DNA from: Edaphochlamys debaryana
Lineage: Eukaryota > Chlorophyta > Chlorophyceae > Chlamydomonadales
Direction: 5' to 3'
Assembly (NCBI GenBank): GCA_016858145.1
Contig: JAEHOE010000032.1
Location: 248,001-312,000, forward strand
Length of the DNA stretch: 64,000 nucleotides
Shown here: positions 43,901 to 54,933 of the stretch, piece by piece
How positions within the stretch are numbered: the stretch's first letter is position 1
How the letters are laid out: each line of letters opens with the position of its first letter
The notes under the pieces: model-generated
Told to the model about the DNA's origin: nothing
The model's input: the letters and a program-made list of their open reading frames with translations, nothing else
Databases searched by the model: none
Position numbers and translations under genes: made by a program

Positions 43901-46900
43901 AGCCTGGAAGCTACGACCCGGCGATGATGCCTGAGGCGGCGGCGGGGCTGCGGCTTCGCCTCAGCCTGTGGCACGCCGAGATCCTGTCGGGCGTGCTCGA
44001 GTGCGACCCCAACGGCGAGGTCGTCAAGGTCTCGCACCCGCGGCTGCACCAGGCGGGCCTGCTGTGGGGCATGTCGACAGCACTACTCCCGCGCCTCCGC
44101 CTGAGCAGGCTGCTGCAGCTGCCCCCTGGATCCTCCACACAGGCTCTATTTGAGCAGCTGCCCACCGCCGAGCTGCCGTCGCCCATGGTGGCCGGCATGG
44201 GCACGGGCGCACCCAGCCCCGGGGTCATATCGCTCATGGCAAGCAGCATGGCGGGGATGCCGGCCAAGCGTGGCGCGCTCAAGGGCAAGCAGGGCAAGGT
44301 CGGCCCACCTCAGCTGCTGTTCGGCACGCACGCGGACCAGCAGCCGCTGGAGCTGGCGGTGCAGGCGGTGGTCAAGGATGGCGGCGGGTCCACGGGTCAC
44401 GGCCGCACCTACGTGTTCGTCAAGCTGCGGAACCCCGTCCGTGCACCCGACCAGACGTCGCTGCTGCGGGCGCTCGAGGCGGTTGCGCCCACGGGCCACC
44501 GCCTGCTCCGCGCAGCCCGCCGGGCTGTGGGGCGCAGCGCGAGTCAGGTGGGCATTGTGCCCATCCCCGCAGCCCCGCCATCAGCAGGGCTGCCCTCGCT
44601 GGCTGCTGTGAAGCCGCCTGCAGCAGAGGCGTCGCCTCCGCCACCAGCCAAGAGCGCAGAGCCGCCTGCTGTGAAGGCGCCTGAGCAGGAGGCGGAGAAG
44701 CCAAAGCCCAAACAGGAGGACGAGGACGAGGGCTTCACTGATGACGCGGTTCTGCACCTGGAGCGTGGGGAGATGGTGGGGCAGGCAGAGGACGCTGAGG
44801 CCGAGCCTGCACCCGACCCCTCCGCGCGCTTTCCAGACCGCTCAGCCAGCCTTCGCAAGGCCGCCAATCTGGACAGTGGCGAGGAGGAGGAAGACGGTTC
44901 CAAGGCCAAGGACTCAGCTGCAGCAGGCGACAGCACCACCGCCACAGCCAACGCTGCCTCAGATGGAGCCAAGGCCCCGGCAGACAAGGAGGGTGACGTG
45001 AAAGACAGTGGCAGCCCCGGCAGCAAGCCAGCATCACCTACCAAGCCTGCTGCGGACGGCGAGGACCACGCTGATGCCAGCGACCCCCTCATTGTGGACA
45101 TCCACCGCCTGGGCGCGTCCACGCCCACGCCCGGGGCCAATGCCAACGGTGATGCCGCCCCCACCTCGGCTGCTGGACAGCTCGATGGCACGCGCCCGGG
45201 CAGTGGGTTGCGTGAACCCGCTGCCCGCACCAGCAACACCTCGATGCTCAGCTCCGCCTCGGGCCGGGGCAACAGCACCGACCCCGGGGCAGGCACCAGT
45301 CCGCGGCTTGTTGGGGCCGAGCGCGCCGCACGGGAGAGTGGGCTCACGGACCAGCTGTCTGACCCAGAGAGCTCCCAGCCCAGCATGACTGACCGCCGCC
45401 GGAGCATGGGCGAGCTGAGCGTCGGCAAGCGACAGACCACGAGCAGCAGCGACAGCAGCAGTGACAGCAGCACACGGCGCAGGCGCGGCAAGGCGCAGGG
45501 CGCGCGAGGCAGCGCCACTGGCATGCTGCCTGCAGCCTCGGCCCGCCTGCAGCGGACCAGCAGCAGCTCATCAAGTGAGGACGCCGACGACCCCAACTTC
45601 CTGGGGCCGTCCGTCAGCGGCACGCTCGAGCCCGAAGCACATGGCGGCGGCGGCCTGGCGCGCGGCGGCCGCGGCAAGGCCGGTAACCGGCGCGTGCTGC
45701 TCAACACCCCTAGCCAGGTGCGGCGCGGCGAGCCCCCCTCCATGGCGTCGCAGCACAACGGCCACGGCTCGCCCACGACCACGAGGGGACGCAGCAGCAT
45801 GCTGGGAGCGTCGCCGCGCGGCGGACGCTCCCAGTCCATGGGCCGGCGCGGCAGCATCCTGGCGTCGGCCTCGGGCCGCATGGACACGCTACAGAGCAGC
45901 GACCTCACCTCAGGCGCGCTGCCCTCGCCCATGCCGGCCAGCCGCGCCGCGCTGGCAAGCAGCAATGGTGTCCCCAACAGCCCCATGCTCTTCACGGACG
46001 TCCGGGACCGGCTCGCGAGCGGCGATGGTGTTGCCAGCAGCGTGGGCACGCCCACCATCGTGTCACCCGCGGCTGGCGGGCATGGGCATGCTGGGCCCAG
46101 CCGGACCCCAGCCGGGCCCGAGGACATGGATGACGCCGCTTCTCAGGGCTCGGGCATGTCTGGCATGGAGGAAGACATGACGGGCGGCGGCCACCAGGCA
46201 GACTACAGGTGAGACGGCTCTCGCACCTTGACGAGGCTTCGCGCCTGCAACTTTGACTTCGGTGGTGCTGTTGGGCTTGCTGTTGGGCTTGCTGTTTTGC
46301 TGCTCCGGTGATGCTGTTGGGTATCGTGCTGAGTGTGGACACGGCTGCCAAACTCCTGAGCGCTGCGCCTCCGGCAGATCTACCCACCTGAACCCACACT
46401 CGCACCTGACGCGTCCGCACCCCGTCCCGCTGCTCCCCCCTTTCCCCAGGCGCGGCAAGCGCTTCAAGAAGCTGTCGGCCATGCTGGGCAGCGCCTCGGT
46501 GCAGCGCGCGGCGCGGGACTTCCGGTGGCAGGCGCTGCTGGCCAACGTGGCGCAGGTGGGGCAGGGGGTGGGGGACTGTGGAAAGAGGGGTTGACACTTC
46601 GGGGGATTACACTGTTGGGCTTGGACGCAGGATTGGGCAGATGGGCATTTGCGACGGGGCATGGACGGGGATGAAGAGTGGGGGATGAGAGGTAGTTGAA
46701 AGGGGGAGCAGTGATGGGTGTGGGTGGGGCGGGGGTGTAGCCCTGGGCCCTGACGGTAGGGCAAGCCATGACCGAAGCAGCCGGGGGATCCCCTTCTTGC
46801 CCCTCTTCTTTGCTCTGTGTCCACCTGCTGCCTTCCTTCCCGCTGCTGAACTCCCGCCCTCCGCCTTCCCCACCCCCCACCCCGCCCCACCCCAGGTGGT

Positions 46901-49900
46901 GTCCAACCTCATCTCCTTCATCATGCTTACCCTGCTGCTGCACGCCCAGGTACTTGCGAGAAGAGGCTGGAGTGCACCTCTCGAGCACCTCATGGGGCTC
47001 AGGCAGGGATGGTGACAGGTGCATCAATCCGGTACCCCAGGCCCCCGTCGGCGCAGGACGCCTGCACTCAACCGCCAGCCCCCACCCCACCCATCCCCCC
47101 GCCCCGTCCCTGCCCCAGGTCCAATCCGTGGACCGGCTCTCCTACACCGCCGTCGGTGTGCGCTACGCACACGAGCTGTTCATTGAGATGGTCACCATCG
47201 ACAACATCCACCGGGGGCTGGTGCCAAACACCTCGTGGTGCGTGGGGAGCCGGGGGGCTGGCAAGGGGTGGTGGTGGTGATGGTCCTATTGCAGCTGGGC
47301 ACTAGGGCTGGCCGGGCCACAGTGTGCTGCCTCACCTCGGGGAGCTGGAACACCCCCCGAGGTGTAAACACTCTCCAGATAGGGCTCAGAATGCTCACCA
47401 CAACCCACCATGCTGGATTTGCCTCACACCCCCATTTGCCCCACTCCCCCACGCACACTCTCCAGGTACTCCAACGCCTCGCTGGACCAGTACGTGGGCG
47501 ACATGTACAGCTCCATCTACGCCTTCAGCGATCACCACTCGAGCTCCTACCTGGGCTCGGGCACGCAGCGCATCGCCACCTCGGTCGACTACGACCCGCG
47601 CAACCTGGTGCACACCTGGAACTACCCGCACTGGCAGACCATGGAGTACTTCAGGTGAGCGCGCGCGCGGCCTTTGGTCCTGCGCCCGTGAGCAGGCGGC
47701 CCTCGCCAGAACCCTCCAATGTCAGCGCGTGGTGCAGCGCAATTGAACCATTTGACATTTCGAGTGGGCAAGAACCCAGATGTGAACCACGCCCCACTTG
47801 CTTGCACCCCAACATGCGCTCTGAACCTCCCGCCCACTTGCTTGCACCCCAACATGCGCTCTGAACCTCCCGCTACATTTTCCCGCACCGCGCAGCGTGG
47901 ACCCTCCCCGCGTGGAGCTCAAGGCGCGGTCGCTGTGGGACCTGGGCAACGTCATCGTGGAGCGCGCGCTCGAGGTGCACCACCTGCACACCTCGCTCGC
48001 GCAGGCCGTGCTCATCGACCCAGCGGCCGCCATCACGGCGCCGCTGCGCAACGCCTCCGCGCCGACCAACGGCGACCCGTACGCCGACTTCATCGCGTCG
48101 CGCCACCTTGCGGGTGCCTACGCGGCGCTAAACAACATGACCGGCGCCAATGGCACGAACAACGTGTCCATCACGGGGCCGCCCAATGGCATCTGGGGCG
48201 TCCCCGTTGGCGGCAGCGTCGTTGTGCCCGGCGCGGGCCCCAACGGCACCAACTGGACGCAGCCCGTGCTGGGGCCCGGCGTGGCGTGGACGGACGCGTG
48301 GCGGTTCGTGCTGTCCTCGGGGCCCACGCAGCTGGCGCAGGGGTACCAGGACACGCTGGTGAGCCACGAGGGGGAGGGGGACGGCGGAGGAGGGCGGCGC
48401 GGGCATGTGCTGAGTTTGCATGCGTAGCCTGCGGCTTGTGGTGGCTGGTTTGCCTGCGGGTGCTGGAACTGGCGCTGACCGAAGGAAGAGGAAGAGGAGG
48501 AGGTCTGGGGCGAGGTGTGTCGGGGCCTGCTGGTGACGGGTGATCACCCCCATGCTCCTACCTCCGTACCCCCCCTCTGCAGCTGGCGCTGGTGGACCGA
48601 GCGGTGGTCGACTCCAACGCCATCAACCGAGTGCAGGTGGGGGGTTGCAGGATGGACCGGGCACACGGCCCCTTCACTGTCTGTGCCCTTTCGCCCGCCT
48701 CCCTCGCCTCTGACCTCCCCCCACCCCCCACCCCCCACCCCCCACCCCCGCCCCCAGCTCATCCTCATGCTGGTCGAGGGCTGCGCCGTGGCCACGCTGC
48801 TCATGGTGTACATGTGGTGGCTGCAGCACCGCGTCACGCAGCAGCGCTACCGCGTCTACGGCGTCTTCCTGACGGTGCCGGTGGGCATGATCCGCGCGCT
48901 GGCCTCGCGCACCATCACCATCAGCCAGGGCAGCGACAGCGAGGTGGGGCCGGGGTTGGAGGGGGGAGGGGCGAGGGGGGAAGGGGTTGGAGGGAAGGGC
49001 AGGTTGGACAGGTGGGGCACGAGCATGGCCTCGACCTGGGCTTGGCGTTTCATCACACCTCCTGAGGGCACCCCTTCCCCCACCGCCTCTCACCACTTCC
49101 ACTCCTGCACCTACCCATCCCCACCGCCCAACCCTCCACCCCACCTCTCCCCCACCTCACCCCCACCACCCCACCTCTCCCTGCCCGCCCCCCGCAGGAG
49201 GACGATGACGATGACGACTACGTCAACGAGGCCACTGCACGCGCCGCGCAGCTCGTGGTGCGGCAGGAGTCGGTCGCCAACTCCTCCTTCGGCGGCTCCT
49301 TCAAGGCCAGCGCGACGGGCATGGTGGGCAAGCTGAGCGGCCTGCTGCGCCGCGGCTCCGCGACGGGCATGTCGTTCAACACGCGCACCGCATCCGGCGC
49401 CGCGAGCCCGATCGTTGGCGCGGGGGCCGCCGGCAGTCGCTCGTCAAAGCGCGGCTCCAAGCGGCGCATGGTGCGCAACAGCCGTGACTCGCTCAAGCTG
49501 CTGGTGCCCTTCATCGCATGGGGCATCACCATCTGCATCATCTACGCAACGGGTGAGGCGCTTGGCGACGAGCGCCGCCGGCAGGCGCCCAGCGCACAGG
49601 GAAACCCGGCCGCCGCCCCCCTCTTACAGACCTGCTGGCACCCTTACCGTACATGCTGGGCGTCTAGGCTGCGTCTACCTCGGCTGCTAACCGCCAGCCA
49701 GCTTGCACTCACACCTCCCGCCTTCCCGTCCTCAAACCCCCCACCCACCCACCCACCCGCCCACCACCCCCACCCCCACCACCCAGGCTACTACTACCTG
49801 AACCAGGTGCAGGCGCCCGTCAACCTGCTGTCCATCATCGACACCGCCAACATCGCGCTGCACCGCCTCATGCTCTACGCCTTCATGGCGTGCTCCGAGG

Positions 49901-52536
49901 CGGCGGGGCCGGCGCGGGAGACGCTGCGGGGGCTGCTGGCGACCGAGCTGGAGCGCTTCAAGGTGTGTGGAGGAAGGAGGGGGCAGGGAGGATTAGTGGG
50001 GGGGAGGGGCGTGTGTGCGTGTCTTTGCAGTGGCCATGCCGCACGACAGGTTAGACAGGAGGCTCCCCACCGAGCGATGTGAGCCTCTGAACACACGCCC
50101 GCCGTCACGCCACCCGTCACGCCACCCGCCCCAGGCCTCCAGGCTGTATTCCCCCTACCAAAACACACCTCCCCGCTCCTCCCCCTCCCTGCAGTTGCAC
50201 TGGGACGTGACCCTGTACGGCCACAACAGCACCACCCAGAACGTGGACCGCCGCTTCTCCCGCATCGAGGGGGGCGTCACGTTCCTGGAGGCAAGCGGGG
50301 TTAACGGGAGAGGGGGAGGGCGGAAGGAGGGCTCGCGGCCAGACCGACGGTCAACGGCCCGTTGCGCAGCAGCTCGCACGCTCACGGCCACGCTCCCTGC
50401 TCGCAGCCAGGCCCCCTGCTCACCGCCCCTCCGCGGGCCCCCCTCCCCCCCTCCGCCCTGCTTCCTGCTCCCGCAGTCAACCCTGACCCAGGCGCTGTAC
50501 CGCGAGACCCAGTGCCAGATGTACGGCCAGGCGGTGGACTTCACCTGCCCCGTGGACTCCAGCCCCTTCTCGGCGGTGAGCGCCGCGGCCCCCCCCCTCC
50601 GGACTTGAAGTCTCCTTTCTCATCCTAGTCTCTTTTTCCCTGGTAACCGCCCGACTCCCGGCCCCACGAACCACCAGCAGCTAGGGGATGCGATGCGATG
50701 CTGGCGCGGACGGACATCCCCCGACGCGCCCTGACCCCACCCTATCGACTCGTGCCCCCTCCATCCCCCCACCCGCCCACCCCATCAGGCCACGGCCCAC
50801 GGGCTGGGCTTCATGGTCACGGCGGCTGGACACCCACGCGTCCCGAGACACACACAACCAACCCCCCTCCCCCCTCCTTTCCCTCCCCCTCGCCCCCCCA
50901 GGTCACTGCCCACGGGCTGGGCTTCATGGTGTCCCGCTTCGTGGAGGACCTGGAGGGGCTGCTGGCGGAGCCGCTGGAGGCCGCCAACATAAACTCCACG
51001 CGCCTGGCCTACATCATGACCGTGGGGCAGGTGGGGCGGGGCAGGGGGGAGGAGAGGGAGAGGGGACGGTAGGGTGACGGCACGCGCATTGCGATAAGCC
51101 GCTCTCCCGTCCTGCCGCGCCTCAAGTGTCATGGCGTGTGAGGAACCCATGCCAGCAGCGAGCAATGCGAGCCCACACGCGCAACAAAGCAAGGCCCGTG
51201 CTGATGCGGGCCGACCCTTCATACCCGACGTACTGGACTTGGGGCGCAAGTTGTGATGTGTGTGCCCCCGCCTGCCTCGCCCGCTTCCTCCCCCCAGGGC
51301 CCGCTGGAGGCGGCACTTGGTGTGGTGCACGAGGAGACGGTCACCATAGTGGACTCTTTCTACAAGGTGGGGGGGTGGGGTGGGGGGGAGGGGGGATGGC
51401 AGTGGATGTGGAAGGTTGTGAGCACGGCGCAAGCTCATGCTTGGGCTCATGCTTGGGCTCATGCTTGGCGCACCCCCCGACCCTCCTCCCACCCCAACTA
51501 ACTCAAGCTCAAACCGCCAACCTCCCCAACCGCCAACCGCCGCAGACCGTTGACCAGCTGCACGTGGCGGCCATGGTGCTGTCGTGGGTGCTGGTGATTG
51601 TGTTTGTGTTCCTCATGCTGCGGCCCTTCCTCAAGCGCAACCGCGGCGAGACCACGCGCATCGCCAAGATGCTTGCGCAGCTGCCGGCCGAGGTGGACAT
51701 CGAGGGGCTGGTCTACCGCCTGCTGCTGGCGCCGCCTGCGCTCAAGCGGTAGGGGGTGGGGGTGGGGGTGTGAGAAATTGTGTGAGAGAGTAGAGTGAGA
51801 GAGTGGCGTAGAGTGCGCTGGGCACTGAGGTGGGCGAGGGCTCCAGGCTTGGTGGGGTGAAAGGGTCGGGTGCGAGAGGCTTACGTGCTGTGGAGGCCTG
51901 CGCAGGGCGGGGCGGGGTCCGCTCCGATCCGCCCCCCGGCCCGCGCCTAGCCACCCCCGCGCCCCACCCCCCACTCGCCACCCACCTCCATCCTCATCCC
52001 TCCCCCCCGCGCCCCCCCTCTGCCTCCGCAGCACCAACCGCCGCTCCTCCGTCTCCTCCCTGGTGGCGGATGACCCGGTCCTGGCGGCCAAGCTGGCGCA
52101 GGCGGAGGCGCAGGCGGAGCAGCTGCAGGCGGGGGGGCAGGCGGCCATGCAGCGATTCATGTCGCAGCGCTTCGGGAGCACGGACCTGGGCGGCGGCGGC
52201 GACGACGGAAGCGGCGGCGGCGGCAGCGGCAAGCCAGAGTTTAGCCGCCAGCGCAGCTTGACGCCGCCCGGCGGCGCGATCCGCAACCCGGCGGCGGCTG
52301 CCATCGCCGCCAGCGCCAACAACATGAACGGCCGGACCTCGAGCGGGCTCAGCAACCTGTCGGGTCCGCCCAGCCGCGGCGGCACTGGCAACGGCATGTC
52401 GGCCAGCGCGGCGGCGGCGGCAGCGGCCAAGGGGTTCCCGGTGCACGGGCCGTCCAAGCTCGGGCCGTCCAAGCTGGGCCCGGGGCTCTCGGGCGGTCTG
52501 GAGTCTCCCGTCAAGGCCAAGGCCGGGTGGGTGTAG
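31929..52536 (+). CDS. Giant TmcB-like PAS/TPR multi-pass membrane protein
   Basis: Probably a membrane sensor; function unknown. Forty-two exons join in phase to 3,143 residues, beginning MPASVSRSQKSSSSVGSASS at 31929. Main exons: 31929-32002, 32430-32536, 32985-33084, 33521-33572, 33777-33892, 36043-36257, 36437-36598, 36822-37019, 37240-37434, 38991-39174, 39396-39464, 39641-39760, 40540-41196, 41838-42134, 43401-46208, 47896-48358, 49198-49552, 52032-52536. N-terminal signature: VFGVLFTVTKEKYNTG, then several hydrophobic helices (residues about 60-430). A TPR-like region follows (YPTNPKLARTYARFLENV, DPWKAAKYF), matching the TmcB/TmcC family. A PAS domain lies at about 630-740 (ERVNAVFMINANGIIQMANK, ACTLLGYGKGDLDGKNI). 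A 936-residue Ser/acidic region sits in one exon. The C-terminal part has four more helices bounding two loops rich in N-glycosylation sites. Family assignment is firm for the N-terminal half. Confidence 0.88.
36231..36361 (+). repeat. Exon fragment copied into the next intron (TmcB-like exon 9)
   Basis: Twenty bases near the 3' end of exon 36043-36257 (36231-36250, encoding VAYAIG) recur exactly at 36342-36361 in the downstream intron, 111 bp away. Confidence 0.88.
37411..37512 (+). repeat. Duplicated exon end with two in-frame donors (TmcB-like exon 12)
   Basis: Twenty-four bases encoding NSQTGYSQ at 37411-37434 recur at 37489-37512. The first copy is followed by a GC donor (GCGAGT), the second by a GT donor (GTCAGA). 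The 78 bp between the two exon ends are open and in frame, so both donors give a readable protein differing by 26 residues. Confidence 0.9.
47795..47873 (+). repeat. Two-copy 40-bp tandem repeat in a TmcB-like intron
   Basis: CACTTGCTTGCACCCCAACA plus the following 19 bases occurs at 47795-47833 and 47835-47873 without mismatch. It lies entirely inside the intron before exon 47896-48358. Confidence 0.95.
50789..50930 (+). repeat. Exon-edge duplication before TmcB-like exon 50902-51030
   Basis: The acceptor and exon start at 50902 (TAHGLGFMV) recur at 50789, 113 bp upstream, preceded by its own CAG. Two mismatches separate the copies over 29 bases. The upstream copy is out of frame with the true exon. 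Confidence 0.9.
51433..51468 (+). repeat. 12-bp tandem repeat, three units
   Basis: GCTCATGCTTGG is repeated three times in the intron before exon 51546-51748 of the TmcB-like gene. Confidence 0.9.
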
Positions 52537-54933
52537 GCCAGTGGGGCTGCGCGGGTGGGGTGGTCAGGCGGCTAAGGAAGAATGGAAGATCACGAAGGCA
52601 AAGGGAGGGGCAGTTGGAGCTTGGGCTGGAGTCCTGGCTGCTCGTATGAAGAAAGCCGTTTAGCGCGGTAGGGGCCGTTGGGATGCCCTCTCGTGTGCCC
52701 TCGCATGCGTCGTTTGACGGTGTGGGGTGTGCGCTGGTGTGTTGGCGGCTTTGCGTTTTGTTGCTTGCTGGTCATGCAAGGGCGCAGTTGGGTGGCGGGT
52801 CCGCGAGCCTGAGTTGGGCGCGGTCGGTCTGTTTTGGCTGGCCTTCTTTTGTATGGTGGGGGCTGGGAGTCAAGGAACGCACGATTGACCAGAACGTACG
52901 AACCCACGACTCCGCATCGCTAAACGGATGCATTTGTGGGTGATGGCCCGGGGGGCTTGAACCACGTCTTTCAGCTTCGCGTATCTACCCAATGTTTTCA
53001 AGACCCGGCAGGGCTGTGACAGGTAGCGACGCTTTTGCTGGACGGAACCTGCGTAAACGGGGCTTGGATGGAATGTGTATTGCTCTGGGACGGACGGTTC
53101 AGGCCTGTTGTGTTAACGGCGGCTGCGTTGCGCCTGCATTGTCGTGAGCGGGCCTGAGTGCCTTGCGGATCGACTAACTGCTTGACAAGCCGGGTTAGCT
53201 GGCTCATCTTTATGCGTGTGGTATGGATGGATGCGCATTCATGTTGGACGTGTCTAATCCGCATTGCTATTCCGCGCGTGTGCGCTTGCGTCTCTGGCGT
53301 TCAAACTTCCCGTGCCGTGCGTGCTACCCGCGCGGGCGTCGCCTTGTGAGCCTTTATCCGTCGCTGTCTTGTGCGCTGATGAACGTTCATGGTGACGGCA
53401 GAGATTCATGGGGCCTCGCCGGCACCCGGGTTGCGGGTGTGGGTCACCTTCGTGTGATGGTGACTGGTGGCCAGTTCTGCGGTTGCGAGGACACGAACGA
53501 ATGGTGACGGCAACAATGTATGAGGCCTTGCCGCCCTAGGGTTGGGGCCTTGGGGCATGACTTTGCCGGTTGGAGACTGGTCTCTAGTACGGTACTGATT
53601 GGGCAGGTCAAGGTTTCTTTTGGTGGATGTGGGGGTCAAGAAGTGCGAGGGAGGAACCCCGGTGCCGGGCTGCAAGTTGTCGGACCAAGAACGTTGCGGG
53701 GCAGGTTTTGGAATCAAGATGAACTCGATGGAGGGGCGTGAGAGCGCCGCAGCACACTGATCTTGTCCAACCATTTTGCGACCAACCACATTTCAATACT
53801 GCGAGTGAGTTCTTTGCTTTGAACGGGCCTGACTGCGGGCCTCTTGGTGTCTGGAGGAGCTCGGGGAGGTCGGGATGCATATGAGGTGCATGTGTGCCGT
53901 GCATGGGGGGCCATGGCGGGGTGGGCGCACGCATCGATCAACAGGCCCCGTTGGGTGGAGCCCTGGGTAACAACACGTGCCTTGAACGTCTAGTGCGAAC
54001 CCAAGCTGGCCGTGGAGGATGACGGAGGATGTCAGCAGCTGAGCTCGGCCTCGTGCCGAACTCGGGGACCCTCCGCTTCGTTGATGTCTGCTGCCCTCCT
54101 TGGCCGCAGCGGCCGCCCAGTTACAGGCCCGGCATGAGGCCCTGCTGCCCAGCGTGTTTCCACACAAGGTATAGTTTGCGCGTCATACGTGTTGTGTCGA
54201 GCAGAGGGAGACACTCCCCCTGGGCCACTCTGCTTCCTACGCGCTTGGGGCGCCCGGGGGGGGAGGGCGATTGGGGGGCCTGGGGGGGCCGATCTTTGGA
54301 TTTGTGCATGCACGGCCAATGGCCGCATGGATGCGGGCTCGTTACGTGATCACGATGCGGGCACACTCCTGCAGTGCACGCATGGATGCGGGCGCAGGGC
54401 ATCAGTACTTCTCTTGTTGAACGCTGTGGCGATAGCTGGATAGGGTTCGGTCGCCCTTCATCACCAGCCACGGAACGATTGCATGCACCGAGGTGATCAA
54501 GGCTGTTGTAGCCGATTTCGTCGATGGCGAGACCCCCCTCTCCCAAATTGAGCCCCACCTGTAAGGATTGTTTAGGCCAGATTGATTGTTATGGTTGTGA
54601 CACAGACTTGCCGGGCGTTCTCTACTTGCCCCCCTCCTCGATCTGCGGGATGGAGGGGCGGAGGGGCGCAGAGAGCACGGGTCAGGGGCTCAGGGCCGCC
54701 CCAGATCGCTCCCGCTCGGTCCCAACCCTGCCAACGCCACCAGCATCCCCCGGCATCCGAGGCCAGGCCGAGGCCACGTCGCCCGTGTCACTAGGGCTGT
54801 CTCCCCCCATTCCTCCTCCCCCCATGCCTATCGGAGTGGCCCCCCTTGACTACCCGCAACGCTCCCCCACCCCACTCCAGGGTGCAGGCCCCAGACACTC
54901 ACTAGAACCGAACAGCTCCCTGCGTCATAGCGC
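52537..54933. other. Intergenic region between the TmcB-like gene and the SDR gene
   Basis: No gene is supported in 2.4 kb. Base composition is nearer balanced than in the flanking genes. The only TGTAA on the plus strand is at about 54560-54564, which would give the TmcB-like transcript a 3' UTR of about 2 kb. The SDR promoter should lie in the last few hundred bases. Confidence 0.55.

Noticed and set aside
42928..46212. Single 1,094-residue open frame taken as one exon
   Set aside because: The stretch 43218-43400 has a GTGGGT donor and a CAACGCAG acceptor in matching phase and a C-rich non-conserved interior, so it is an intron that happens to be open.
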